Assembly (NCBI GenBank): GCA_958510825.1
Contig: OY294049.1
Location: forward strand, 7,998,001 to 8,062,000
Length of the DNA stretch: 64,000 nt
Source of the DNA: Brachypterus glaber
Taxonomy: Eukaryota > Arthropoda > Insecta > Coleoptera > Kateretidae
Direction of reading: 5' to 3'
Shown here: piece after piece, positions 11,531-21,914 of the stretch
Numbering within the stretch: the first letter of the stretch is position 1
Layout of the letters: every line of letters starts with the position of its first letter
Translations under genes and position numbers: made by a program
Notes under the pieces: generated by a model
Database searches by the model: none
The model's input: only the letters and a program-made list of their open reading frames with translations
What the model was told of the DNA's origin: nothing

Positions 11531-11770
11531 GGAACGTTCAAGTATTACGTAACGCAAATTGGAACAAAATTCATACACTTCATACCCCGGTTCTCGCGTT
11601 ATTATACGTTATAGAGATTTCATATTTTGGCTACCTCCCCCCCCAAATAGGGGGTGTTTTAAGGGGGTAGCCAAAATATGAAATCTCTACTGCCTTACAT
11701 AACGAGAGAACCGGGGTATGAATTGTATGAATTTTGGTACAATTTGCGTTACGTAATACTTAAATGTTCC
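11531..11770. mobile_element. Foldback MITE of the GGAACGTTCAAGTATTACG family
   Basis: The arms are nearly perfect inverse copies: GGAACGTTCAAGTATTACGT at the left and, inverted, GGAACATTTAAGTATTACGT at the right. The centre is C/G-rich (CCCCCCCC..GGGGG). Its internal arm sequence is shared with the GGGGCTGTCC-ended element at 35643-35885, so the two families are related. Confidence 0.75.
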
Positions 11771-11795
11771 CAAAGTGCACTATTATGTGCACTTT

Positions 11796-11939
11796 GGCTT
11801 AGTTTTCACCATGGGATCTATATTTTAAGTCCAGGTACTTTTTGTCTACCTATCTCTGTTTATAGCATTTTGTAAACAGAGATAGGTAGATAAAAAGTAC
11901 CTGGACTTAAAATATGGTACCCATGGTGTAAACTAAGCC
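11796..11939. mobile_element. Foldback MITE, 144 bp
   Basis: GGCTTAGTTTTCACCATGG at the left is mirrored by CCATGGTGTAAACTAAGCC. The arms run almost to the centre (CTACCTATCTCTGTTTA and its inverse). Confidence 0.75.
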
Positions 11940-11944
11940 TTTAA

Positions 11945-12123
11945 CGGCGGCTATATTTAAAAGTTTATTTTTAAATTATTTTTTTTACGAGATGAAACTA
12001 CTGGCGGATCCGTTCACTATAGAATTCTATCAGTCTCATGTATAATTGCGGCAAATAATAGATTTCTATAGCTCACGGAGTCCACCTCATACATTTTTTG
12101 TGAACTTTTAAATATGGCCGCTG
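11945..12123. mobile_element. TTAA-flanked MITE, 179 bp (piggyBac-type)
   Basis: TTAA at 11941-11944 and 12124-12127 flank the inverse termini CGGCGGCTATATTTAAAAGT and, inverted, CAGCGGCCATATTTAAAAGT. The sequence between the arms is unique and non-coding. Confidence 0.7.
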
Positions 12124-12528
12124 TTAAACTCTTACATTAAATACGGATTAGTTTCATATTACTCTTTTTCGAAAAACTAAAAAAATAAAAACCTATAAAA
12201 ACGAATTTTTGTTATGCGACCAATATTAAGCCCGATTTTTATAAAAAAAAATCCCATCCGAGAACTCGTTATGTCCTACAGCCGCCAGTCCCATGCTGAT
12301 TTAATGTCCAAAAACGTATTAATAACTTATTAACTTATTTTATTTAAACTGTTATTTAATTTTGATCTCGGTTATTTTGAGGTATTTAACTAAATCTTTT
12401 TGTTACAGAACTACATAAGCTGGAGAAGTCAGTCATATAAACAGAGACAGTACAGGTAAGAAAACCTAGGCACTGAGCCTGTCTCTTAAAGACCAAACAA
12501 ATTACAGATGATGTAAGAAAACCTAGTA

Positions 12529-13400
12529 GTCCAGTCAAATAACGAAAAATTCCTATGATAAATTGCAATAAATGTACATGGGCTGATACTTTAATGGGTA
12601 GTAGTGCATAGTAGCAGAACACTCCTGTTAGTTTTTCACCGGGTGATTTGTGTAAGGGATGTCCGCTATCTTAAATTTTAGGGGTGAGTGCGGTTATCTC
12701 GCTAAATATGCATCTTACAATAAAAATGCATATAACTAATTTTGTTAAGTAGAAAATTTCCAACAATTTTTGTTTAGATAATTTTTTTATTATATTAATA
12801 ACAATCGAGTTATAAATATTTAAAAATAGCCATGTTGGGGGTGAAATTGTTTTTTTTTTTTTCGATTTTTCAGCCAAATTATTCATCGAAGGATAAAAGT
12901 GGTTATGAGCAAACTTGTAGCTCTTGAAGTATTATATGTTATGCTTTTTCATAAGTATTTTGTTACGGTTACAGTGGGCGGTTGCGCCCTCTGTAACCGT
13001 ACCAAAGTACCTATGAAAATTAATAGTATATGAAACTTAAAGAGAATTTCGAGAGCTACAAGCTCATATCGTCCGATGAATAATTTGGCTGAAAAATGGA
13101 AAAAACCAATTCCGCCTCCAACATGACTATTTTTAAATTAACCATTGTTATTAATATATTAAAAAAATGATCCCAATAAAAATTGTTGGAAATTTCCTCC
13201 TTAACAAAATTGGTTATATGCATTTTTATCGCTAGATGCATATTAAGCAACTCACCCCTAAAATTCAAGATATCGGACACCCCTTACGCAAATCATCCAG
13301 TGAAAAACTAACAGATGTGTTCTGTTACCATCCACTTCTACCCTTTAAAATATCAGCCCGTGTACATTTATTGCAATTTAAATTTATTATTTGACTGGAC
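12529..13400. mobile_element. Long-arm TIR element, copy 1 (872 bp, TA duplication)
   Basis: The termini GTCCAGTCAAATAA and TTATTTGACTGGAC are flanked by TA on both sides. Arms of about 430 bp meet at a central hairpin (GGTTACAGTGGGCGGTTGCG). A second copy with the same order is at 20755-21609. Frames read from the arms are palindrome artefacts. TA flanks suggest a mariner-type mechanism by inference. Confidence 0.8.
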
Positions 13401-13615
13401 TATAGGTAATTAACACTAATATGTTATAGGATATAGGCAAGATCTGTGAGTTTATTTTTAACTGCAATGAAAACAACGGAAGTGGAAGTAGTGCCAATAG
13501 AAGAGTTGTGCCCAAAGGCACAGTTAATATAAGGCACAAAAGCAAAATAGTTTGGAATCTAAAACCGCCAAGAGTATAGAGCCTAATATAATAATATTTT
13601 TTACAGGTACCATCA

Positions 13616-13840
13616 ACTGAGGTGACTTCGGACGGAGTAGGTGACTTCGGACATTTTTTCACAAAATCTTCTGAACCAAAGCACGTGGTTAAAAGTTGTG
13701 CGTTTGTGTGTAAAAGTTGTGGAAATGAACCCCACAACTTGAGCACACAACCCCACAACTTTTACACACGTGCTTTGGTTCAGAAGATTTTGAGAAAAAG
13801 TGTCCGATATCATCCTACCCCGTCAAAAGTCACCTCGGTG
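13616..13840. mobile_element. Foldback MITE, 225 bp
   Basis: The ends ACTGAGGTGACTTCGGACGG and, inverted, CACCGAGGTGACTTTTGACG, plus an inner pair ACCAAAGCACGTG and CACGTGCTTTGGT, form a long hairpin. A 123-codon frame on the minus strand crosses it and is not supported as a gene. Confidence 0.7.
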
Positions 13841-13891
13841 TTATAAATATTTTTTTACAGTTTAATCAAAAAAGAACATTGTTCTTATTAA

Positions 13892-14276
13892 TGTGTTGTT
13901 TGTGTTCTTATTTTACACACATATTTTTTTATATATTTTTTTTTTCAGGTATTATTTTTTATTTCTGGTATTTTATTTCTTTCAGGTACTATTATTTTCT
14001 TTTATGCATTATATCACTGGGTTATAATGATAAGGTTCTATGTTCTATAGAAACCCCATAATGAAGAACTATATTTATTATATACTCTATTGTGTTGTTT
14101 GTGTTCTTATTTTACACACATATATTTTTTTATGTATATTTTTTTTTCAGGTGTTATTTTTTAGTTCAGGTATTTTATTTGTTTCATGTACTATTATTTT
14201 CTTTTAGGCATTATATCACTGGGTTAAAATGATAAGGTTCTATGTTCTATAGAAACCCCATAATGAAGAACTATAT
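13892..14276 (+). repeat. Tandem duplication, period 199 bp
   Basis: TGTGTTGTTTGTGTTCTTAT starts at 13892 and 14091, and both units end with CTATAGAAACCCCATAATGA. Each unit carries two polypyrimidine-CAG|GT junctions. Confidence 0.85.
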
Positions 14277-14699
14277 TAACAATGTTGGTTTTATTATTTT
14301 CTTTTTTTCAGATAATGCTATATAATAATAGCCTATATTGTGCATTAGGTATTTTTTGAAAAAAAAAGTGTTCTTAGGTTAAATATTCTAAACATTTATT
14401 TTTTTTTTCAGGTATTAATTACATTATAATGTAATATTAATTTTTATTTGAAAGTTTACTAGGTTTATTAATATTTTTTAATTGTTAAGGATATTGTTTA
14501 TAATAATTTTGGTTATTTTATGTATATTTTTTTCAGGATATAAGTGTTTTTTATTTATAATGTTATTATTTTATGTATTTTTTTTTATATGTTTTATAGG
14601 ATATTTTCGTTGGTTATATTTTTTTCAGGTATTTATTTTTTTTACAGGTACAAATACAATTTTAATCTACAATCAGATTAAAATTATAGGATAGTTACA

Positions 14700-15038
14700 T
14701 ATTGTTTTATGCAAAAATACGCTAGGTATATTAACTGTAGGTTTTTGGAAGTTTATAGGCCTATAAACATAAGCATTAAGGATAATATCCTTAATATAAT
14801 AACATAGTATGTTTTTTAAGGTAGCATGGGGCGTGTAGAATAACCTGGGGTAGACTAATACTAATATGTAAATATTATTTATTTCAGATATATTTTATTA
14901 TAATTAAAGTTTTAATTTTTATGTATAATGTGTTATTTTATTTTTTAGATCTTTGAAGGACAACTTTTACAGACAGTGTAATCAGAACTCCTTAAGGTAA
15001 AATTGACAGCTAGTAACAGTAAGTTTTTTTAAGGTTAA
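14700..15038. other. Intergenic stretch, no gene seen
   Basis: Low-GC sequence with a small palindrome (GTTTATAGGCCTATAAAC near 14750) and nothing else I can support. Confidence 0.4.
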
Positions 15039-15660
15039 GGTTTTTTCTTTCCATTCAAGCCAAGCCAATTTCCCCCACCCGGGAAACGAACCCGGGTTGT
15101 TGGCATAGTTTCCCCTAGGTTTAATTTAGTATATAGTTAAATAGCCAAAATCCGCACCAATTCCCTTAAGGGGGAATGGATAGGCAGTGTTACGCGAACA
15201 GGTAGTCAAAAATTCCCTTAAGGGGGAATGGATAGGTAGGGTTACACGCACAGGTTGTCAATATCCGCAAAAATTCCCTCAAGGGGGAAAGGATAACCGC
15301 GAACAAAAGACAAAGGAACAGACGGACATTTGAGGTGTTCTCTCTGGATGGTCGACTTTTTCCCATACACGCCAGGTATCTCGAAAGAGAGAGTAGTACC
15401 AACCCTGACATCGGTGAGACCGAACTTACAAAGTGGGCAGTTGTCATACAAGGGTTAGGTATATATAGTGTATGTTAAATTGTCGCCTGACGAGATTATA
15501 CTCCACGTGTATAGGCCTACTGAGGGATCCTCAGAGGGGAACTGAGGTTTTCTCACTGGGGAACGGCACGTTAACCGTAACGCACCTAGTGCTTTACCCC
15601 CTGGGTGGTGTGGAAAAGAGCACAACTATTCTAGTTAGAGGTGGTAAGTGTAAAGAGTAA
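15039..15660. other. GC-richer island, unclassified, with three imperfect repeats
   Basis: The base composition changes sharply from the flanks. AATTCCCTTAAGGGGGAATG starts at 15159 and 15211, with a variant at 15272, each followed by GGATA. A minus-strand segment near 15075-15100 contains GGGTTCGTTTCCCGGG, which resembles a tRNA T-arm/B box, but no matching A box or acceptor stem is found. Two overlapping minus-strand frames (15190-15447 and 15242-15451) exist; one contains a CPLC motif near its start. Neither is recognisable. It could be a tRNA-related SINE fragment or an old exon. Confidence 0.35.
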
Positions 15661-15661
15661 G

Positions 15662-16340
15662 AAAATGTCTATCTGTCTGTCCATCTTATTGTCTTATGGT
15701 ATGTAAACCTTATAATTATAAGTTAACTTTTGAATATAATATCGGTTTTCAAAAATTCTTTCGCTAAGCAGATTAAATTTCTTTATAAATAATAGTATAT
15801 TTCCAACCTAATAAGAAAATTAAACATCATTATATCACCAGAGTCCCTTTTCAAATTAAACATCAAAATTTTTAGGATTGGCAATGCATTTTACCGGGAA
15901 AACGCCATGATTGAAACTCTCCTCCATAATACCATTTATGATTTAGCTTTCCTCTAGAGGAAAAAGTCCAAACATTTTATTTTATGATATTGAACTTTCT
16001 GAAATGCAATAGTTGATTATATTGACTTACCATATAGTCCGAAAAACGTATTGCAAATTAAATAAAGTGATTATTTTTCTTAAGCAAGGGACTTCCCTTA
16101 TAGAAGTTTACGTTAAAACCACTTTATCTAACGCTAGGAGAATGTTTTGTCTGTATCGTTAGCTAAAACAACGTTTATCTAAGGTCATAAACCCAATATA
16201 CTTGTACTTTTATTCTTTTTTCAATTTTTTTTTTATATATTTGTGTATCGAATTAGCTGACTAGTAAGTTATAACGACAGTAATCCAAGAAAGTGACTTT
16301 TCATTTAATAATTTAATAATTTTTGTTAATGGTAGGAAAT
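15662..16340. other. Intergenic stretch, no gene seen
   Basis: AT-rich DNA with no frame, inverted repeat or RNA motif that I can support. Confidence 0.4.
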
Positions 16341-17015
16341 AACATATAGAAATCATATATGAAATTTCGTATAAAAACATATAAAAATCATGTATGAAAT
16401 TTCGTATAAAAACATATAAAAATCATGTATGAAATTTCGTATAAAAACATATAGAAATAATATATGAAATTTCGTATAAAAACATATAGAAATCATATAT
16501 GAAATTTCGTATAAAAACATATAGAAGTCATATATGAAATTTAGTATAAAAACATACAGAAATCATATATGAGATTTCGTAAAAAAAACGTATAAAAGAC
16601 ATATACGTATTTTCATAATAAAACGCAACAACTCGCGCAACAATCTAACTTATATGAAAATTCGTATAAAAACATATAGAAATCATATAAGAAAATTCGT
16701 ATAAAAACATACTATGTAATCATATAAGAAATTTCGTATAAAAACATACTATGTAGTTTCGTAAAAAAACGTATAAAAGACATATACGTATTTTCATATT
16801 AAAACGCACCGATCTAACTTATATGAAAATTCGTATAAAAACATATAGAAATCAGATATGAAATCTCGTATAAAAACATACTATTTAATTTAGTACAGAA
16901 ACGCATAAAAGAAATATACGAATTTTCATAACAAAATGTATAAACATATAAAATTCGTATAGACATATAGAAATCAATTACATTTCGTATAGATTCATAT
17001 ACGAATTTTATAGGA
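16341..17015 (+). repeat. Minisatellite, period about 36 bp
   Basis: The unit AACATATAGAAATCATATAT plus GAAATTTCGTATAAAA is repeated about 16-18 times. Six units at the left are near-identical; on the right the units diverge and include longer variants with CATATACGTATTTTCATA. Confidence 0.85.
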
Positions 17016-17301
17016 ATCCTAATTAATTTTTTTACAGGGCATTGTTATGCATGTGCATATATATTGAATAAGAATTTTTGCATTTCACAGGTAATTAAAT
17101 TATAAAACAAGTAATATACCTCTGAGAAAAAAAACGTGGTGCCTTATGGTTAACGTAACACACTCCAATGTACCAATATTGGTATTTTAAATGTGCTTCT
17201 GAATTTTAAATAATACAATTAAAATTAAAATATGCTCCAATGGAGCTCTCTACAACTAGAATTATGAAACAAAAGACGTCTACCCTATCTCTATCTCATT
17301 T

Positions 17302-17392
17302 GTGCTACACTTTCCAGCCAACCAAATAAATACTGTATTTTTTTTCATACAACAAATACAGTATTTATTTGGTTGGCCGAAAAGTGTAGCAC
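17302..17392. repeat. Foldback hairpin, 91 bp
   Basis: GTGCTACACTTTCCAGCCAA is mirrored by TTGGCCGAAAAGTGTAGCAC, and the arms extend through AATAAATACTGTATTT. Confidence 0.75.
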
Positions 17393-17504
17393 TGAGCGGC
17401 ACGAACGAACATAGCTAATGTGAATCTGTAGAATAAGATAATTCTACTAAAGTTTAGATGGCGCCACGAATTTCTTTAATTAAAATAATATAGTTACAGT
17501 TTTC

Positions 17505-17569
17505 GCCCGGCCAAGTAAATATTGTATTTGTTCAACAAAGAACAAATACAAAATTTGTTTGGTTGGGTG
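17505..17569. repeat. Foldback hairpin, 65 bp, related to the preceding one
   Basis: GCCCGGCCAAGTAAATATTG is mirrored by AAATTTGTTTGGTTGGG; the inner TTTGTTCAACAAAGAACAAA continues the stem. It shares the GGTTGG..AAATA core with 17302-17392. Confidence 0.6.
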
Positions 17570-17570
17570 G

Positions 17571-18225
17571 AAGTGGGAGTGTATGTATGTCTTCTATCCT
17601 TTTTGGGTAGAACTTTTGTCCCTGTCTAATCTAACGGGAGAAATCGCCATTAGTAAGGCAACCTAGTTAAAAATATTTAAATAATTTCAGCCACATAATT
17701 ATCCGAAGTTAAGTTTAGGTCCTTTGATTTAAATATATTTTTTTGTATTTTTCGTTTTCCGGTAAATGATATAATTCGGGAATTTTACGTAATATAAAAG
17801 CGAATATTCAAACAGCACCGGCATCATTATTGAATTTTATTTCTCACTGAAGTTGTTTTTTCTTAGTTGAGAAGAAATCAGGATTATTGGATCTTGCTGA
17901 AAAAAAAAAGAAGAAATTGTTAAAAAATTCTGGTTAAGCAGCTTCATGCTGCCAGCTTGCTGATGTATAATTATTCAATCATTTGATTTTTAAATTTACG
18001 GTACGCATACATCCCCCGTAACTTTTGAACGGGACGAGATAGAATGTCGCAGCCTTTTGAAGTAATTGGCTATACCGTGAGTGGGGGATAATTTGAATAT
18101 TTTTTTTTCAAAATATTTAAATAAATATTAATATTGCCATAATCCTACTGTTTTAATTGTTTTTTTTATGTATAAGGCAACTTTAGCTATGTCCAGGCAT
18201 GGCCACTTAATATCTACCTACATCT
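17571..18225. other. Intergenic stretch, no gene seen
   Basis: I see no reading frame or repeat that can be supported here. Confidence 0.4.
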
Positions 18226-18520
18226 TATAAATATAAGAAGAATATTTATTTATGGTACTAGAGGGCAATATCGGTTTACCCATGAGTGCCATACAAGGTT
18301 TAATCCAATAAATAGCTTAGAAATTAATATTTTTATTAAAAATTTTAATGACATTTACAAGAAAATAATTTGACAAGTGACAGTTGAGTGGGTAAAATAA
18401 ATAATTATCCATTCAATAAAGTAAAAGCCACGCGGGGGTTATTATTAAGTTTATCTATTTAAAATAAAGCTGGTAATTGTCTTATTATCTGTATGTATTG
18501 GATAAAAAGATAATAAGATA
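18226..18520 (-). mobile_element. Dispersed repeat, copy in inverse orientation to 53370-53692
   Basis: TATTTATGGTACTAGAGGGC, GGTTTACCCATGAGTGCCAT, CAAGTGACAGTTGAGTGGGT and AAGCCACGCGGGGGTTATTA all recur, inverted, at 53370-53692. A shorter relative of one end is near 37240-37340. The copy at 53 kb carries an extra GC-rich hairpin that is absent here. Confidence 0.7.
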
Positions 18521-19861
18521 TTCAATGATATGTTAGCTTCAGCATAATTTAAACACATGTTTATAGCGAGAAACGGGGCCGGATTCAGGGGCGTGCATAT
18601 TACCCGGGGCTCGGGCTCGAGGGGGCCCGGCGTCGCAAGTTTACAATAAACAGTTTATTTATGTATACTTTCACAAAAGAAAGGCGTCAAAACGAGCAAA
18701 TATGCAGAGCTTTTTCCAATTCCAAAAGTCCAATTTATAAAAAAATTGGGGGCTTGCATTTTTTTGAAATTATATAGAAATTATATAGAAACAGAAATGG
18801 GTTAATTTGAAGCTGATTTAAACGGTCGCGTTGATTTTTTCGGGTTATTGAAAGTTCCAATAACTAAAAAAAATGTACACGTATGCGGTCGCTTGAAAAT
18901 TAAAAATACATTTATTTTCGCGACTTTTTATTGTTTAATTTTTAGGGCTCTTCTGTTTTATTATTTTCTGATACGCGTGAGAATTGGTAAGATTACCAAT
19001 GTTATCTCATTATTACATTTATAATCCTGCAGGATTTATAACTTATCTATTTAATTCGTATATAATAGCTCCTTTACAGTCCAATTAACACCACCCTATT
19101 TTTATGTTATCTTGAATTTGTATCGATCTGTTTTGTATGTACGTGTCAAAACATTTTAGGGGTTTAATAATTTCGGAAGGACGAGTCCAAATTGGCCTTG
19201 TGACATAAGGCCTATGTGGGAGAAAAACAAAAAGTTTGAGAAACAATAATTGCTATAAAATATAATAATTGATAATTATTATTAAAATAAATAATTTTTT
19301 TCTTTTAAACTTAAACGAAAAAAAAAATGGCGCACCAGAACAAAACACTTATTGCACCATTTTTTTTTCGTTAAAATTAAGTTTTCAGGGTTTTGGTACA
19401 AAAACGCGTTCTTAACAATTTAATACAGTGGGTTAGGCTAAATGTAACACCCAGGGTAATTGTGACATGTCCTGTTATAATTCTTCTAAACAAGTTTAAA
19501 TCAAATCGAAATTTTACGCGAAATATTTAATACTGTCAAAAACCTAATGCCAGGGTTGGATTGGATATAAACTAGTTTAGAAGAATTATAACAGGGTCAT
19601 CAAGACCAAGACCTTTAAGTTAAGTTTACCAGTATCTTATGAAAACGATTTGCTGCGATTTTGCTTCAAATTGTGTTCAGCACTACCGTGATACGTTTAT
19701 TTGGGACCCAAAAAAGAAAAATCTTGTTCAAAATAAAAAAAATAATCTAATGGGTTATTCTAAAGAACTTTTAAAAATGTACGTTGATCCGTCTGTCACG
19801 TTTTCTTGTCCACACGATAATCCAATCGACTTCAAAATATACGGAAAAAATAGGGTCACTC
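18521..19861. other. Intergenic stretch with transposon fragments
   Basis: CAGGGGCGTGCATATTACCC near 18577 looks like a hAT-type terminus, without a partner. An inverted pair around 19477-19595 (CTGTTATAATTCTTCTAAAC and its inverse) suggests a decayed foldback. A 117-codon frame from 19639 runs into the palindrome at 19862 and is not convincing. Confidence 0.35.
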
Positions 19862-19994
19862 GATCGGTTGTTGCTTTGTCTAGTAGGTTTGAGTGTGTTT
19901 TGGTGGTTGGTCGGTTTGGGTTTTGTTTCAGCCGAAAACTTCCAGAAACCCAAACGGATAACCACCAAAACGCTAAACAAAGTAACAACTGATC
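19862..19994. mobile_element. Foldback MITE, about 130 bp
   Basis: GATCGGTTGTTGCTTTGT at the left is mirrored by CAAAGTAACAACTGATC at the right, with CCAAAC..GGTTTGG inner pairing. It explains why four overlapping frames occur on both strands. Confidence 0.65.
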
Positions 19995-20249
19995 AAATGA
20001 CCCTAGGAAAAAGCTTACCAAGATTATTTGTTCCTAATTGACCTAGGACACGAATCCTATTGAAATTAAAAAGAACTACCACAAAAATAAGGTTTTGGGA
20101 GCCAAATGTTTTTATAAATCGAAAATAGTGAAACAAAATATCCGGCAATTTTAATTTTTTTCAGAAAAAAATACTTTTATTAAAAAGATACGAAATTCGA
20201 AAAAAATCTCCACTAAACTAAAAAGTTATTATAACTTATATATAGGTAA

Positions 20250-20388
20250 TAGGCGAGGGGTAAACCGTTGACAAAATTCTTTACACCTTTAAGAGGAAAT
20301 CTTCAAAGATTTCCTCGTAACCTTCAAAGATTTCCTCCAAATTGGAACACCTGAATTCCTCTGCGGTTTATCCCGTGGTAATAGGGGT
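20250..20388. repeat. Dispersed repeat with GGGGTAAACCG and CGGTTTATCCC ends
   Basis: AGGAAATCTTCAAAGATTTC repeats and GAATTCCTCTGCGGTTTA link this segment to 36384-36530, where it lies in inverse orientation. It contains three copies of AAAGATTTCCTC or its inverse. Confidence 0.6.
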
Positions 20389-20754
20389 AATAGGGGGCTA
20401 CACTTTTTAAAAAATCTAAAAAAAATAGAAGGAAAAGTGCAATAAACGTCATTTTTTCAAAAAAAAAAAATGCTTTCAATCATACCAAAAATCAATTTGA
20501 AAACATAAAGTTAAATGAAATGTTCGTTTACTAACTTAAACAAAATGTTTTCCAGGTTTTAATTATATGAGAAATGAAAATTGTTAGACCTTGTTGGTGG
20601 AAAATGTGGCTGTAAAAAGGGTGGGTCTTTGCTCTTAATAAGTGATTTAGTGGCACAAAGCATTGCTTTGAAAGCAACTCCCTAAGGACCTTTCTATCAG
20701 AAGCAACCAGACGGCGAATAGTAGAACGCTACGGACTCATTTTGTGATCTTAGT

Positions 20755-21609
20755 CCAGTCAAATGATAAATATAAATTGCAATAAATGTACACGGGCTGA
20801 TATTTTAAAGGGTAGTAGTGGATGGTAACAGAACACTCCTGTTTTTCACCGGGTGATTTGCGTAAGGGGTGTCCGCTATCTTGCATTTTAGGGGTGAGTT
20901 GCTTAATATGCATCTTACGATAAAAATGCATATGCAATTTTGTTAATGAGGAAATTTCCAACAATTTTTGTTTGGATAATTTTTTTAATATACTAATAAC
21001 AACCGAGTTAATTTAAAAATAGCCATGTTGGGATGAAATTGTTTTTTTCCATTTTTCCGCCAAATTATTGCTCGGACGATAAAAGTGGTTATGAACCAAC
21101 TTGTAGCTCTTCAAATTCTCTATAAGTTTCATATATGGTACGGTTACAGAGGGTGCGGCTTTCAGCGCGCACTGTAACCGTAACAAAATACTTATGAAAA
21201 TACATAATGTATAAAACTTATAGGGAATTTCAAGAATTACAAGTGCGTTTATAACCACTTTTATCCTCCGATGAATAATTTGGCTGAAAAATCGAAAAAA
21301 AAAACAATTTCACCCCTAACATTGCCATTATTGAATATTTATAACTCGATTATTATTAACATAATAAAAAAATTAGTCAAACAAAAATTGTTGGAAATTT
21401 TCTCCTTAACAAAATTGGTTATATGCATTTTTATCGTAATTAGTGAGATAAACGTACTCACCCCTAAAATTCAAGATATCGGACAACCCTTACGCAAATC
21501 ACCCGGTGAAAAAGGAGTGTTCTGTTACTATCCACTACTACCCTTAAAATATCAGCCCGTGTACATTTATTGCAATTTAACATAGGAATTTCTCATTATT
21601 TGACTGGAC
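20755..21609. mobile_element. Long-arm TIR element, copy 2 (855 bp, TA duplication)
   Basis: It has the same termini (GTCCAGTCAAAT, ATTTGACTGGAC), the same TA flanks and the same central GGTTACAG..CTGTAACC hairpin as 12529-13400. Several frames in its arms share text with frames in the first copy because the arms are shared; no transposase is present. Confidence 0.8.
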
Positions 21610-21914
21610 TATCTCCCAGTTCTAATTTCCTAAACGCAACTTGGCTACCCCATGTATAAACGCAGTATAAATCAGTTTTACCTTCTCCATTTTTTTAAGA
21701 ATGAGTATCAAGCATTAAGATTCTCAAAAAATGCGTTTTTACAAAAATTTAGCAAAATCGGATATTAAAACAAACAATTTTTTTTTCAGATTTTTCAATA
21801 TGAAATTCAAAATCAGCATGGTAGGTACCGTTATTTTTGACGCTGCAGTGTCAAAAATAACGGCATTTATGCAAAAAGTCAGATTTTTATCACTTTTATT
21901 TGTCAGTCTCTAAA

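Larger units (their letters stand above)
13600..14655 (+). promoter_or_regulatory. Cluster of recursive-splice-like sites (polypyrimidine-CAG|GT)
   Basis: Eight AG|GT junctions preceded by T-rich tracts are seen at 13606/13607, 13948/13949, 13985/13986, 14150/14151, 14169/14170, 14411/14412, 14628/14629 and 14647/14648. Each joins a 3' splice-like motif to a GT. A known recursive splice site is polypyrimidine-CAG|GTAAGT; here most donors are GTATT or GTACT, so they are weak. The local duplication explains two of the eight. Whether any lies in a transcribed intron is unknown. Confidence 0.3.

Noticed and set aside
13387..13758. 123-codon minus-strand frame with a hydrophobic stretch
   Set aside because: It spans the edge of a foldback MITE and unrelated DNA, and its text in the MITE part mirrors a frame on the other strand.
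15070..15105. Possible tRNA gene on the minus strand
   Set aside because: Only a T-arm-like segment with a B box is present; no A box, acceptor pairing or anticodon arm could be found.
16341..17015. CRISPR-like array
   Set aside because: Units are contiguous with no unique spacers, and the context is eukaryotic.
19639..20041. Overlapping frames on both strands near 19.7-20.0 kb
   Set aside because: Their second halves are created by the foldback at 19862-19994; the first 75 codons of the plus frame show no known motif.
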